DNA of 6,442 nt from Thioalkalivibrio sp. (GTDB lineage Bacteria > Pseudomonadota > Gammaproteobacteria > Ectothiorhodospirales > Ectothiorhodospiraceae). Positions 1 through 5,583 of this stretch are shown here, piece after piece. The stretch is from contig PWGH01000026.1 in assembly GCA_003555285.1 (NCBI GenBank), positions 1 through 6,442 on the forward strand. Reading direction: 5' to 3'. Below the pieces are notes generated by a model, which saw nothing but the letters and a program-made list of their open reading frames with translations, did not search any database and was not told the origin of the DNA. Every line of letters begins with the position of its first letter. Position 1 is the stretch's first letter. Made by a program: the position numbers and the translations under genes.

Positions 1-275
1 GCCTCCGGCTCGATCAGCACCGACGCCGTGGCACGGTACTCCGGCACCTGGAGCTTGGTGACCATGAAGGTTGCGGTGACGACGATGGCCAGCAGGGCAA
101 TGATCAGCCATTTGCGCTTGACCAGAATCCGCCAGTACTCGCGCAGGTCGATGCTGTCGTCGTCGTCGGGTGCCGCGGCGAATGCAGGTGACTCATGGCG
201 CACCAGGGCGCCATCGGTGTTCGAGATCGCCCTCAACGGGTGGGTCTTTGCGTCGCGCTCATCGCCGGAGGTCAT
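1..275 (-). CDS. Wzz/Wzc-type polysaccharide chain-length determinant or co-polymerase, N-terminal part (partial)
   Basis: Only the first 91 residues are in the window; the gene runs off the left edge. The ATG lies at 275-273. Residues 1-40 are a hydrophilic cytoplasmic leader ending in four aspartates (37-40). The segment SIDLREYWRILVKRKWLII (41-59) leads into a membrane helix (about 56-73), followed by VPEYRATASVLIEPE (77-91). An acidic leader, a 'D-L-R-E-Y-W' box, basic residues before the first membrane helix and a 'P-x-Y-R-A-T' box just after it are typical of the Wzz domain. These proteins set chain length and help export capsule or exopolysaccharide in Wzy-dependent systems. Many members carry a C-terminal tyrosine autokinase, but that part is not visible, so Wzz-only versus Wzc-like cannot be decided. 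The ribosome site is weak (GAG about 8 bases upstream). It lies downstream of and co-directional with the small secreted protein gene at 420-788, across a 144-base gap. Confidence 0.85.
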   Translation of the reverse strand, partial: MTSGDERDAKTHPLRAISNTDGALVRHESPAFAAAPDDDDSIDLREYWRILVKRKWLIIALLAIVVTATFMVTKLQVPEYRATASVLIEPE

Positions 276-341
276 GGAATTTCTCGAACGGAAAAGGATT
301 CAGGCCATTGAAGCTAAGCGCAGGGCGCGAAGCCGGTGCGA

Positions 342-358
342 CCCGCCCGGATGGCGGG
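342..358 (-). other. Hairpin upstream of the Wzz/Wzc-like gene
   Basis: CCCGCC (342-347) and GGCGGG (353-358) form a perfect 6-bp GC stem around a 5-base loop. No T-run follows on either strand, so a standard Rho-independent terminator is not supported. It lies in the 144-base gap between the small secreted protein gene and the Wzz/Wzc-like gene, about 65 bases before the latter's start. It could be an mRNA processing or stability structure, or chance in GC-rich DNA. Confidence 0.3.
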
Positions 359-380
359 ACGCACCGATGTGGACTGCAGC

Positions 381-400
381 GCCGTCAGGTCCGGGACGGC
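381..400 (-). terminator. Candidate hairpin terminator behind the small secreted protein gene
   Basis: GCCGTC (381-386) and GACGGC (395-400) form a perfect 6-bp stem with an 8-base loop. It lies 20 bases downstream of the stop codon (TAG, 422-420) of the small secreted protein gene. There is no T-tract after it on the minus strand, so it may only slow or stabilise the transcript. If it does terminate, the Wzz/Wzc-like gene would need its own promoter in 276-380, and none with good consensus boxes is visible there. Confidence 0.3.
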
Positions 401-419
401 ACCGTTGTTCGATTGCTTA

Positions 420-788
420 CTAACTCGGCGGGCACGGTGCGAACGGCGGCGGAGCGAAGCCGGGCGCGCGGCCAGGGCGGTCCGGAACGAAGCCCGGAGG
501 GCAATCCTCGACAAAGGGCGGAGCGGGGGGAGGTGCTGCCCTTCCCGGGAAAGGCGTCGCCGGACCAGTGCGGAACGGGCGTCCTCGCGGCGGCCCGAAT
601 GCGGGGTCCACCGAATAGGGCCGTGTGTTGGCGAAGGGACGTGGGCCCCAATAGCCATCGTGCTGACCAATGGTATGCCATGGCGCCACGATCGTTCTGT
701 CATTGGCCGCTACGGCTGAGGAAGCCGCCCCGAATCCAACAAGAATCAACCCGGCGAACATCAACCGTGAAACTGTGTTTGTTCGCAT
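420..788 (-). CDS. Small secreted proline/glycine-rich protein of unknown function
   Basis: A 122-residue protein that I do not recognise as a named family. The N-terminus is a clear Sec signal peptide: basic residues R2 and R8, a hydrophobic core at about 9-22, and an A-V-A cleavage site with probable cutting after residue 27. The mature part of about 95 residues starts ANDRTIVAPW and is rich in proline, glycine, phenylalanine and arginine, with runs such as APPPAPPF and GFAPPPFAPCPP. It has two cysteines, C96 and C119, which could form a disulfide. No enzyme motif or membrane anchor is visible. Start choice: a GTG at 791-789 directly precedes the ATG at 788-786; the AGGGGG site at 800-795 is 6 bases from the ATG but only 3 from the GTG, so the ATG is preferred. 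Overlapping frames on both strands lack a signal peptide or a ribosome site. Its place next to polysaccharide export genes suggests an envelope or matrix role, by inference only. Confidence 0.72.
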   Translation of the reverse strand: MRTNTVSRLMFAGLILVGFGAASSAVAANDRTIVAPWHTIGQHDGYWGPRPFANTRPYSVDPAFGPPRGRPFRTGPATPFPGRAAPPPAPPFVEDCPPGFVPDRPGRAPGFAPPPFAPCPPS

Positions 789-794
789 CACACA

Positions 795-800
795 CCCCCT
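795..800 (-). promoter_or_regulatory. Ribosome binding site deciding the start of the small secreted protein
   Basis: AGGGGG on the minus strand, 6 bases before the ATG at 788-786. The same hexamer at a similar distance precedes the lipoprotein gene, which supports both start choices. Confidence 0.65.
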
Positions 801-813
801 GCCGAGGCTGGTT

Positions 814-842
814 AGTTATATATCTAAAATTGTAAATACTCT
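814..842 (-). promoter_or_regulatory. AT-rich promoter-like island upstream of the small secreted protein gene
   Basis: A sharply AT-rich patch in a GC-rich window. On the minus strand it contains TATAAC (819-814), five of six matches to a -10 box, overlapped by further TATA-like sequence. With 17-bp spacing the -35 position reads AGAGTA (842-837), which is poor; a better TTTACA (836-831) is only 11 bp away. Transcription from this -10 would begin near 807 and leave a leader of about 20 bases that still holds the AGGGGG site. The weak -35 suggests activator dependence or another sigma factor. Confidence 0.4.
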
Positions 843-884
843 GCTGTCTCGATGGTAACTGCATTCCCGTGCGGGTTCAAGTGA

Positions 885-911
885 TTCGGAACGCTACGGA
901 ACGTTGCCGAA
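885..911. repeat. 10-bp-spaced CGGAACG repeat that can fold into a hairpin
   Basis: CGGAACG occurs at 887-893 and again at 897-903, with a diverged third unit CCGAAC at 907-912, a period of exactly 10 bp or about one helical turn. The same stretch is also an inverted repeat: TTCGGAACG (885-893) can pair with CGTT-G-CCGAA (902-911), with one bulged G and an 8-base loop. It lies 45 bp or more upstream of the AT-rich promoter-like island for the small secreted protein, a position suited to an activator or repressor. Function is inferred from position and periodicity only. Confidence 0.4.
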
Positions 912-1078
912 CCCCCGCTCCAACCCCGCGTGCGGCTATCCTCCACGCGCCTAAGAAAGATCCTGCTTCAGGCCCAGCACCCTGCTGACCATGCTGATTG
1001 CAGGGCCCTCTGCGCGCCAATACGCAAAGAAACAACCGCTGCCCGGTGCCCAACACATCATTCGGTGGGTTGATTAGA

Positions 1079-1097
1079 CCGGGGCATCCACCCCCGG
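1079..1097 (-). terminator. Candidate hairpin terminator behind the lipoprotein gene
   Basis: CCGGGG (1079-1084) and CCCCGG (1092-1097) form a perfect 6-bp GC stem with a 7-base loop. It starts about 33 bases downstream of the lipoprotein stop codon (TGA, 1132-1130). On the minus strand the stem is followed by TCTAATC, too mixed for a classical U-tract. Location and stability fit a weak terminator. Confidence 0.4.
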
Positions 1098-1129
1098 CCA
1101 TCACCTATGAACGGCCGTCGCGACGCCGG

Positions 1130-2410
1130 TCAATCCGTTGCCGCACCCTCCGTGATTTGCGAAAACGGCCCAAAGAAGACGGGCCCCAGGTAATCCGCCT
1201 CAGCGCAGGTGGGGTAGAGTTTGAAATCCCCAGCGACTTCAACGCTCACCTCTTGCCCCGTGTTGCCGGTGTCCACTCCAAACGCAACCTCGACCGCGTC
1301 TCCCCGCGCGCCGGAAAGCACCACGACACCCTCGCTGGGACAGGCCTGCTGGAGATCCTCCGCGGACCCTTCGTATCGAACCGACTTCTCGGTACGGATG
1401 GACAGCGCACCGGCCATGCCGCTTGAGACCAGCTTGCCCGAAATTTGCGTCTCGCCAGTCTCATTCAACGTTTCGGATGACGATCCGCTGAACGTGAACT
1501 CCTCAATCAGCGAGCCCTCCAACTGGCCGACATAGACCGGGGTCCCCGCATGGGTTTCAAGACGGGCCTCCATGCGCTCGACGTTCACAATCAACATGCC
1601 GCTACCGTTCACCGCATCGCCGCTCTCGGACCAGTCACCCGATTCTTCTCCCGACAGCGCGCCGTCCATCACCAGCGCATCGTCGGTGCCGGAACGCGAT
1701 CCCCGAAGATCGATCGTCGTCGCGAACGTGTCTGTCCATTCGCCTTTGGCCGAATCGTTGTCGAGAGTCTCGACCGTATCGCGTTCTTCGATTTCCGTCT
1801 TCCACGTTCCGTTGAGTTCAAGCAACTCATTGCCCAACGCGACGGTACAGCCTTCGAAGGTCTGCAAAAGCGTCTCGCTCAGGATCCGTGTGTCGCCCTC
1901 GACATCAATCTCGCGAGCGAGATCGCTGCGGAGATGACCGCCTTCGGGACAACGCAGCGTGTTGGTCGACTCGCCCTCAGGGAGTTCCTGAGCCGAAAGC
2001 GTGACCACGGTCTGATCGCCGCGGGCCGCCAGTCGGGTGCGGCGATCCCGGTGGGTTTGGGGCGAGAACACGGCGAGGTCGAGAGGACCGTGGGAACGTT
2101 CAGCGAGCCCAAAGGTAGCGATCTCACCCCCCCCGAGATCAGGACGATTCACGCTGCCGATCTCCTCATTCAGGTTCGCAATGAACTCCGCGATCGCATT
2201 CCCGTCTTCCACCAAGGCCTCGGCGCTACCCTCCAACGCCGCGACGGTCGAGACATCCGCCCCTTGCGCGGACAGCCCGTCGTCAAACGTCAACTGGTTT
2301 GCGGTTTCGGGGTCGCCATTGCCGCTGCTGCCGCCACACCCGACGAGTAGCGCGGCCACCGCAGCAGCCAGAATGGCCTTGTTCCCTGTTGCAACCTCTT
2401 CGAATTTCAC
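1130..2410 (-). CDS. Acidic outer-membrane-type lipoprotein of unknown function
   Basis: A 426-residue exported lipoprotein not assigned to a named family. The GTG start (2410-2408) is chosen because AGGGGG lies 7 bases upstream and because it places the signal correctly; the frame extends 18 codons further upstream without such support. Residues 2-24 form the signal, with lipobox L22-V23-G24-C25. The residue after C25 is glycine, not aspartate, which favours sorting to the outer membrane. A low-complexity GGSSGNG linker follows. The mature protein is strongly acidic and rich in alternating polar/hydrophobic stretches, suggesting beta structure. Cysteines lie at C154 and C188 and at C357 and C402, and the boxes CPEGG (154-158) and CPSEG (357-361) resemble each other, hinting at a two-part fold with two disulfides. 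The segment at about 116-132 is unusually basic for this protein. It is divergent from the FimX-like gene, with 541 bases between the starts. Its role is unknown; an envelope or matrix function is inferred from the neighbours. Confidence 0.8.
   Translation of the reverse strand: MKFEEVATGNKAILAAAVAALLVGCGGSSGNGDPETANQLTFDDGLSAQGADVSTVAALEGSAEALVEDGNAIAEFIANLNEEIGSVNRPDLGGGEIATFGLAERSHGPLDLAVFSPQTHRDRRTRLAARGDQTVVTLSAQELPEGESTNTLRCPEGGHLRSDLAREIDVEGDTRILSETLLQTFEGCTVALGNELLELNGTWKTEIEERDTVETLDNDSAKGEWTDTFATTIDLRGSRSGTDDALVMDGALSGEESGDWSESGDAVNGSGMLIVNVERMEARLETHAGTPVYVGQLEGSLIEEFTFSGSSSETLNETGETQISGKLVSSGMAGALSIRTEKSVRYEGSAEDLQQACPSEGVVVLSGARGDAVEVAFGVDTGNTGQEVSVEVAGDFKLYPTCAEADYLGPVFFGPFSQITEGAATD
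2120..2140 (-). repeat. Eight-G tract inside the lipoprotein gene, flanked by a 6-bp inverted repeat
   Basis: Eight C in a row at 2127-2134 (eight G in the coding strand) encode part of D91-L92-G93-G94-G95-E96. The tract is bracketed by GATCTC (2120-2125) and GAGATC (2135-2140), a perfect 6-bp inverted repeat. Gain or loss of one G would break the reading frame about 93 codons in, after export signals but before most of the protein. Confidence 0.75.
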
Positions 2411-2417
2411 GCTGGTT

Positions 2418-2423
2418 CCCCCT
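2418..2423 (-). promoter_or_regulatory. Ribosome binding site deciding the GTG start of the lipoprotein
   Basis: AGGGGG on the minus strand, 7 bases before GTG 2410-2408. No equally good site precedes the more upstream in-frame start at 2464. Confidence 0.65.
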
Positions 2424-2441
2424 GGTACTTGATTGTCGGAA

Positions 2442-2447
2442 TCTATA
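2442..2447 (-). promoter_or_regulatory. Possible -10 box for the lipoprotein gene
   Basis: TATAGA on the minus strand within AGATATAGAT, 32 bases before the GTG start, would give a leader of about 25 bases. The matching -35 position (2470-2465, GATGGG) does not resemble the consensus, so this is a weak call. Confidence 0.25.
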
Positions 2448-2567
2448 TCTCGCGGCGCGCACACCCCATCTCGCGCGCGAAAACGGAACAGCCCGGCCCT
2501 TGCTACTCCCGCGGGTCAGAAAATGCGTATGGCTCAAGAATAAACATTTCCGAACAATAATGAAAGC

Positions 2568-2596
2568 GCGCCGTCAACGGCGCTTATCACGCCGTT
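2568..2596. repeat. Three-armed CGCCGT repeat, possible operator or alternative hairpins
   Basis: CGCCGT at 2569-2574 is repeated at 2590-2595, exactly 21 bp apart (two helical turns), and its inverse ACGGCG lies between them at 2577-2582. The middle arm can pair either leftward (GCGCCG 2568-2573 with CGGCGC 2578-2583, TCAA loop) or rightward (AACGGCG 2576-2582 with CGCCGTT 2590-2596, 7-base loop), so the two hairpins exclude each other. It sits in the AT-richer part of the divergent region, where it could serve as an operator for both genes. This is inference from structure and position. Confidence 0.45.
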
Positions 2597-2951
2597 ACGA
2601 AACTTCAAGCGATTGTTTTTATTGACAACTCCCGCGAAAAGCGTCCCCCTGGGACCCGCTTCCTCCGGCAAAATCGCCGCGAAACACACTTCAACCGCCC
2701 GCGACCGACCACCCGAAAGCCGCATCCCGAAAAAAGGCCGCGGAGCGAGGCCGTTGGATATAGCCACCGCCTCGGCCCTTCGCTGCCTCCCCCCCGCCGC
2801 ACCCGGAGCAGACGGTCGCCCTCCGCGTCGCCACGGGCGCAAGACACAGCCGGTCTTGGGCACCGAGACCGATGCCGGCCCGCGCCAGGCGCTGGAAAAG
2901 CGGCCCCGCTTCGCGCACGATACTCACGCGGACAGCGGCTTGCGAGGTTCC

Positions 2952-5453
2952 ATGGATCATCACACCACCCCGTCCGAGACCGTTGGTTCAACACAGACCG
3001 AATTCCTGCGGCAACTGCCACGGGCGTTCGAGGATCTGGTCGAGCACTGGCACATCGTCAGAAAACGGTCCTGCCCCCTGCAGGAAATCAAGGATCTGCG
3101 CGGGCGGACGGAAAAACTCGTGGACCACCTCCGGGACAAAAGCGTCGATCGCCTCCTCGACCGCGTGCGACGGTTGGACGAGCGCCTGCACGTTCATGTC
3201 CGAACGCAGCAGCCGCTATCGCGCAATGAGGTGGAAACCATCACCAGCATCATGATGGCGCTGCGCCAGGCCGGGATCGAGGAAGTGCCCGCCGAGTTGC
3301 GCAAGCGCGCCCGGCAACCGGCCAGGGCGGCCCCCGATTCCGCCCTCGCCCGTCTCGCCCCAATCGCACCGGCTGCAACGACCGCGAGCCCGGTGGTCTT
3401 CCTGATCGCTCCGGCCGAGGCGGACACGTCGACCCTCGCGGAAGACCTGCGCGACTACGGCTTCGACGTGCGGGTCTTCGCGGGCTGCGGGCCCGCCTTG
3501 CGAGCGCTCCCGGATCCGCCCCCCAACGCATTCATCGCCCGGCTTCCCACCGGCCAGGCGATTGCCGACCTGCGCGATGGCACCCAGGCCCTGCGTGAGA
3601 AGATTCCCGCATCGGTGCCGGTCTTCTGGATCGTCGATCATGCGGATTCGGCGATGCGCCTGAGCCTCCTGCGCGCGGGTGGGGACGGTTGTTTTCAAGC
3701 GCCCGTGCCGACGGCTTCGCTGGCGGCGCGATTGCGCCAACGGTTTCCCGCCCAAGATCGGCCACCCCACCGGGTTCTGCTGGTGCACGCCGACCCGGAA
3801 ACGCGCAAGCGCTACACGGCACTCCTGCACGAAGCCGGTCTCGTCGTCGAAAGCGTCGACGATCCCCTGCAGGCGTTGCCGGTCGCGCTCTCGTTCGCGC
3901 CCGAGGTGATGCTGGTCGATGCTTCGCTGCCGGCCATGAGCGGTCTGGAGCTCGCGCAGCTTGTGCGCGAGGAAGACGCGTTGCAGACGGTCCCCATCGT
4001 GCTGCTCGGCGCGGGGGCCGATCTGCCGGAAAACCGGCACCCACTCCGACAACTCCAGATCGACTCCCTGCTGCCGCCGTTTGCCGAGTCCGACCTGCTG
4101 GAACGGCTCTGGCTGAGGGCTGCGCAATACCGAAGCGCGGCCGCACGCGGCGCGGACCGGACGGGGTCCCCTGGCGTGTTCCTCGTGCGCTCCCGGTTCG
4201 AGGCCGTACTGGAGCATGCCCGCACGACCGCGGGAGCACACCGCGTCCGGGCAGTGCTGTTCCTGGAGATCGAAGGCTATGCCCAGCTTACCCAGTCGCA
4301 GGACCGAAGCATCCTGGGCACGCTCCCTGCGCGCATGGCATCGGCGCTGCGCCCTTACCTCGCGTCGGAAGACGTGGCCACCCGCTACGACGAACCCGCG
4401 TACGCGGTCCTGATCCACCGAGCGGGACCGGAATCCCTGGAAGCGCTCGAGCAATCCTTGCGGCAGGCGGCCGCGGACATTCCACGCGAGGATTTGCGGC
4501 TGAACGATGTCCGCGTACGGCTCGGGATGGCGCGGGTCGGACCCAACGACGATGTCCGGGCGGCCCTGCGCGAGGCCGCGACACGCTGCAGAAGCGCGGT
4601 GCAGCCGGGGCCGACGGCGGAGAACGAGCGCACGACGGCGTCGCCGGCGCAGAGCCCGCGTGAGTCCGCGCCAACCCGGGATGCCGCCGAACACGGGGAT
4701 TGGGGCCGCCGCATCCGCGACGCGATTCTCGGCGACAAGCTGTTCCTGGTCTTCCAGCCCTTTTTCTCCCTGAAGGGGAACGACGCGATCGAGCGCTATG
4801 AAGTGCTGCTCCGCATCCGCGACGACCACGGTGGCGTGTGTCTCCCCGCGGAAACCCTGGCCATGGCCGAACAGCTCGGCATGAGTGTCGTGCTCGATCG
4901 CTGGGTGATCGATACGGCGTTACGCGAACTGTCGGTCCACCGCCGGACAGCCCCGAACACGACGTTCTTCCTGAAGCTGACCCGTGCCACACTGCAGGAC
5001 GTCCGCTTCCTCGATTGGCTCGAGGAGACCCTGCAAGGCCGTTTGCTGGAACCCACCGCCGTGGTGCTGCAGGTCCGGGAAGCCGATGCGATCGCCCACC
5101 GCCAGCGGACCCAGGCGATGGTCCGACGATTGCGCGAACAGGGCATGGCCGTCGCCCTGGAACATTTTGGTCTGCGCACGACCGCGTTGGAACTGGTGAA
5201 GGCGCTCGACGTGAATTTCGTGAAGCTGGATCCCACGCTTGTTCAGGCTCTCGCCGATGGATCGAAAGACGCCCCGTCGATCCTGCATCGCCTCCACCAG
5301 ATCCGAGCCCTTGGCGTCGCGATCATCGCGCCCTGCGTCGAAAACGCGGACCACCTCGCGAAGCTCTGGAACGAGCAGGTCGACCTGGTGCAGGGGAATT
5401 TCCTCCATGGACCGGACCGCCATCTCGCGTACGATCCCGTCATTGGCGATTAG
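2952..5453 (+). CDS. FimX-like degenerate multidomain c-di-GMP signalling protein (Hpt-like, two REC-like, GGDEF-like, EAL-like)
   Basis: An 833-residue soluble regulator. ATG 2952 follows GAGG by 4 bases and is the only in-frame ATG before the first domain. Domains: helical Hpt-like segment (about 14-110); receiver-like 1 (about 147-265), where the phosphoacceptor region reads FIARLP; receiver-like 2 (about 273-390), which keeps D323 in VDASLPAMSG but has G353 and P375 where Thr/Ser and Lys are usual; GGDEF-like (about 405-550), reading DEPAY at 480-484 with LEIEGY for the first metal box; a disordered linker (about 552-582); EAL-like (583-833). In the EAL part the signature is EVL (617-619). 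The usual Asn is K675, the first Glu of the ExxE box is Q707, and the DDFG box is EHFG (737-740). K758, E797 and Q814 remain. An EVL signature, a dead GGDEF and the C-terminal pattern around LWNEQVDLVQGNFL match the FimX family, whose EAL domain binds c-di-GMP without cleaving it and acts on type IV pili. Effector rather than enzyme is inferred; the partner is unknown. Confidence 0.85.
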   Translation: MDHHTTPSETVGSTQTEFLRQLPRAFEDLVEHWHIVRKRSCPLQEIKDLRGRTEKLVDHLRDKSVDRLLDRVRRLDERLHVHVRTQQPLSRNEVETITSIMMALRQAGIEEVPAELRKRARQPARAAPDSALARLAPIAPAATTASPVVFLIAPAEADTSTLAEDLRDYGFDVRVFAGCGPALRALPDPPPNAFIARLPTGQAIADLRDGTQALREKIPASVPVFWIVDHADSAMRLSLLRAGGDGCFQAPVPTASLAARLRQRFPAQDRPPHRVLLVHADPETRKRYTALLHEAGLVVESVDDPLQALPVALSFAPEVMLVDASLPAMSGLELAQLVREEDALQTVPIVLLGAGADLPENRHPLRQLQIDSLLPPFAESDLLERLWLRAAQYRSAAARGADRTGSPGVFLVRSRFEAVLEHARTTAGAHRVRAVLFLEIEGYAQLTQSQDRSILGTLPARMASALRPYLASEDVATRYDEPAYAVLIHRAGPESLEALEQSLRQAAADIPREDLRLNDVRVRLGMARVGPNDDVRAALREAATRCRSAVQPGPTAENERTTASPAQSPRESAPTRDAAEHGDWGRRIRDAILGDKLFLVFQPFFSLKGNDAIERYEVLLRIRDDHGGVCLPAETLAMAEQLGMSVVLDRWVIDTALRELSVHRRTAPNTTFFLKLTRATLQDVRFLDWLEETLQGRLLEPTAVVLQVREADAIAHRQRTQAMVRRLREQGMAVALEHFGLRTTALELVKALDVNFVKLDPTLVQALADGSKDAPSILHRLHQIRALGVAIIAPCVENADHLAKLWNEQVDLVQGNFLHGPDRHLAYDPVIGD

Positions 5454-5486
5454 GGAAGCGCTGAATACAGCCATCCCCGGTTTGTT

Positions 5487-5503
5487 CAGCGCACGCTGCG
5501 CTG
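5487..5503. terminator. Perfect 7-bp hairpin 33 bases after the FimX-like gene
   Basis: CAGCGCA (5487-5493) and TGCGCTG (5497-5503) pair perfectly around a 3-base loop. It lies in the convergent gap and could stop plus-strand transcription, though no T-run follows. Its left arm overlaps the TTCAGCGC arm of the larger hairpin starting at 5458, so the two structures compete. Confidence 0.35.
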
Positions 5504-5528
5504 CCAATGTGATTTGCCGCTTGCTCCG

Positions 5529-5555
5529 GAATCAACCGCCTGCGGTGGCCGATTC
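5529..5555. repeat. Two-tier inverted repeat in the convergent gap
   Basis: GAATC (5529-5533) pairs with GATTC (5551-5555), and inside it ACCGC (5535-5539) pairs with GCGGT (5542-5546). This is the third of a row of hairpins between the convergent genes, and part of the candidate MITE-like element. Confidence 0.35.
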
Positions 5556-5564
5556 TGGCGGCAC

Positions 5565-5583
5565 TTCCCTGTGCCGCAGGGAA
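5565..5583. terminator. Perfect 7-bp hairpin, candidate bidirectional terminator
   Basis: TTCCCTG (5565-5571) and CAGGGAA (5577-5583) pair around a 5-base loop, and flanking GGCG (5557-5560) and CGCC (5585-5588) can extend the stem through a small internal loop. It lies between convergent genes, 44 bases downstream of the stop of the O-antigen ligase-like gene on the minus strand. There is no strong T-tract on either side. Confidence 0.4.

Larger units (their letters stand above)
789..1129. other. Intergenic region between the small secreted protein and lipoprotein genes
   Basis: No gene is supported in these 341 bases. A 75-codon minus-strand frame (1104-877) has no ribosome site, domain or signal peptide and is probably chance. 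The region holds, in the direction of minus-strand transcription: a GC palindrome directly behind the lipoprotein stop (around 1113-1128), a 6-bp hairpin at 1079-1097, a repeat at 885-911 and the AT-rich promoter-like island at 814-842. The middle (about 915-1075) shows only scattered short palindromes such as AGGGCCCT and nothing I can name. Confidence 0.6.
2411..2951. other. Long divergent intergenic region and leader of the FimX-like gene
   Basis: 541 bases lie between the two divergent start codons. From 2411 to about 2470 are the ribosome site and possible -10 of the lipoprotein gene. From about 2520 to 2630 the DNA is comparatively AT-rich and holds the triple-arm repeat at 2568-2596; promoters for both genes probably lie here. 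From 2640 to 2951 the plus strand stays open in the same frame as the FimX-like gene, back to a TTG at 2613, but this 113-codon stretch has no ATG, no recognisable domain and a low-complexity translation. I read it as untranslated leader. A small hairpin, GTCCC/GGGAC at 2643-2655, is the only other structure I see. I find no known riboswitch; in particular, nothing matching the GEMM c-di-GMP core. Confidence 0.5.

Noticed and set aside
170..835. Plus-strand frames of 127-221 codons over the small secreted protein gene
   Set aside because: They lack ribosome sites and domains and run across the promoter-like island; the minus-strand frame has a signal peptide.
861..900. GGGTTCAAGT, resembling a tRNA T-loop
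   Set aside because: Flanking bases do not form a T-stem, and no acceptor stem or anticodon arm is found.
877..1104. A 75-codon minus-strand frame between the lipoprotein and small secreted protein genes
   Set aside because: No ribosome site, signal or domain; its composition is typical of random GC-rich DNA and it overlaps the repeat and hairpin structures.
1550..2350. A plus-strand open frame (266 codons) opposite the lipoprotein gene
   Set aside because: No ribosome site or domain; the minus strand has a lipobox, signal and AGGGGG site.
2622..2627. A perfect TTGACA that could be a -35 box for the FimX-like gene
   Set aside because: The -10 position 17 bp on reads CCCCCT, and neighbouring spacings are no better.
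3797..3804. GGAAACGC here and GGAAGCGC at 4439-4446, matching the ends of the candidate MITE
   Set aside because: Both are inside well-conserved coding sequence with no extended match or inverted partner; an 8-base match by chance is expected.
3216..4829. A long minus-strand open frame (537 codons) opposite the FimX-like gene
   Set aside because: Its translation is Arg/Gly/Gln-rich with no domain, and the plus strand encodes recognisable REC, GGDEF and EAL regions over the same bases. It is a GC-driven shadow.
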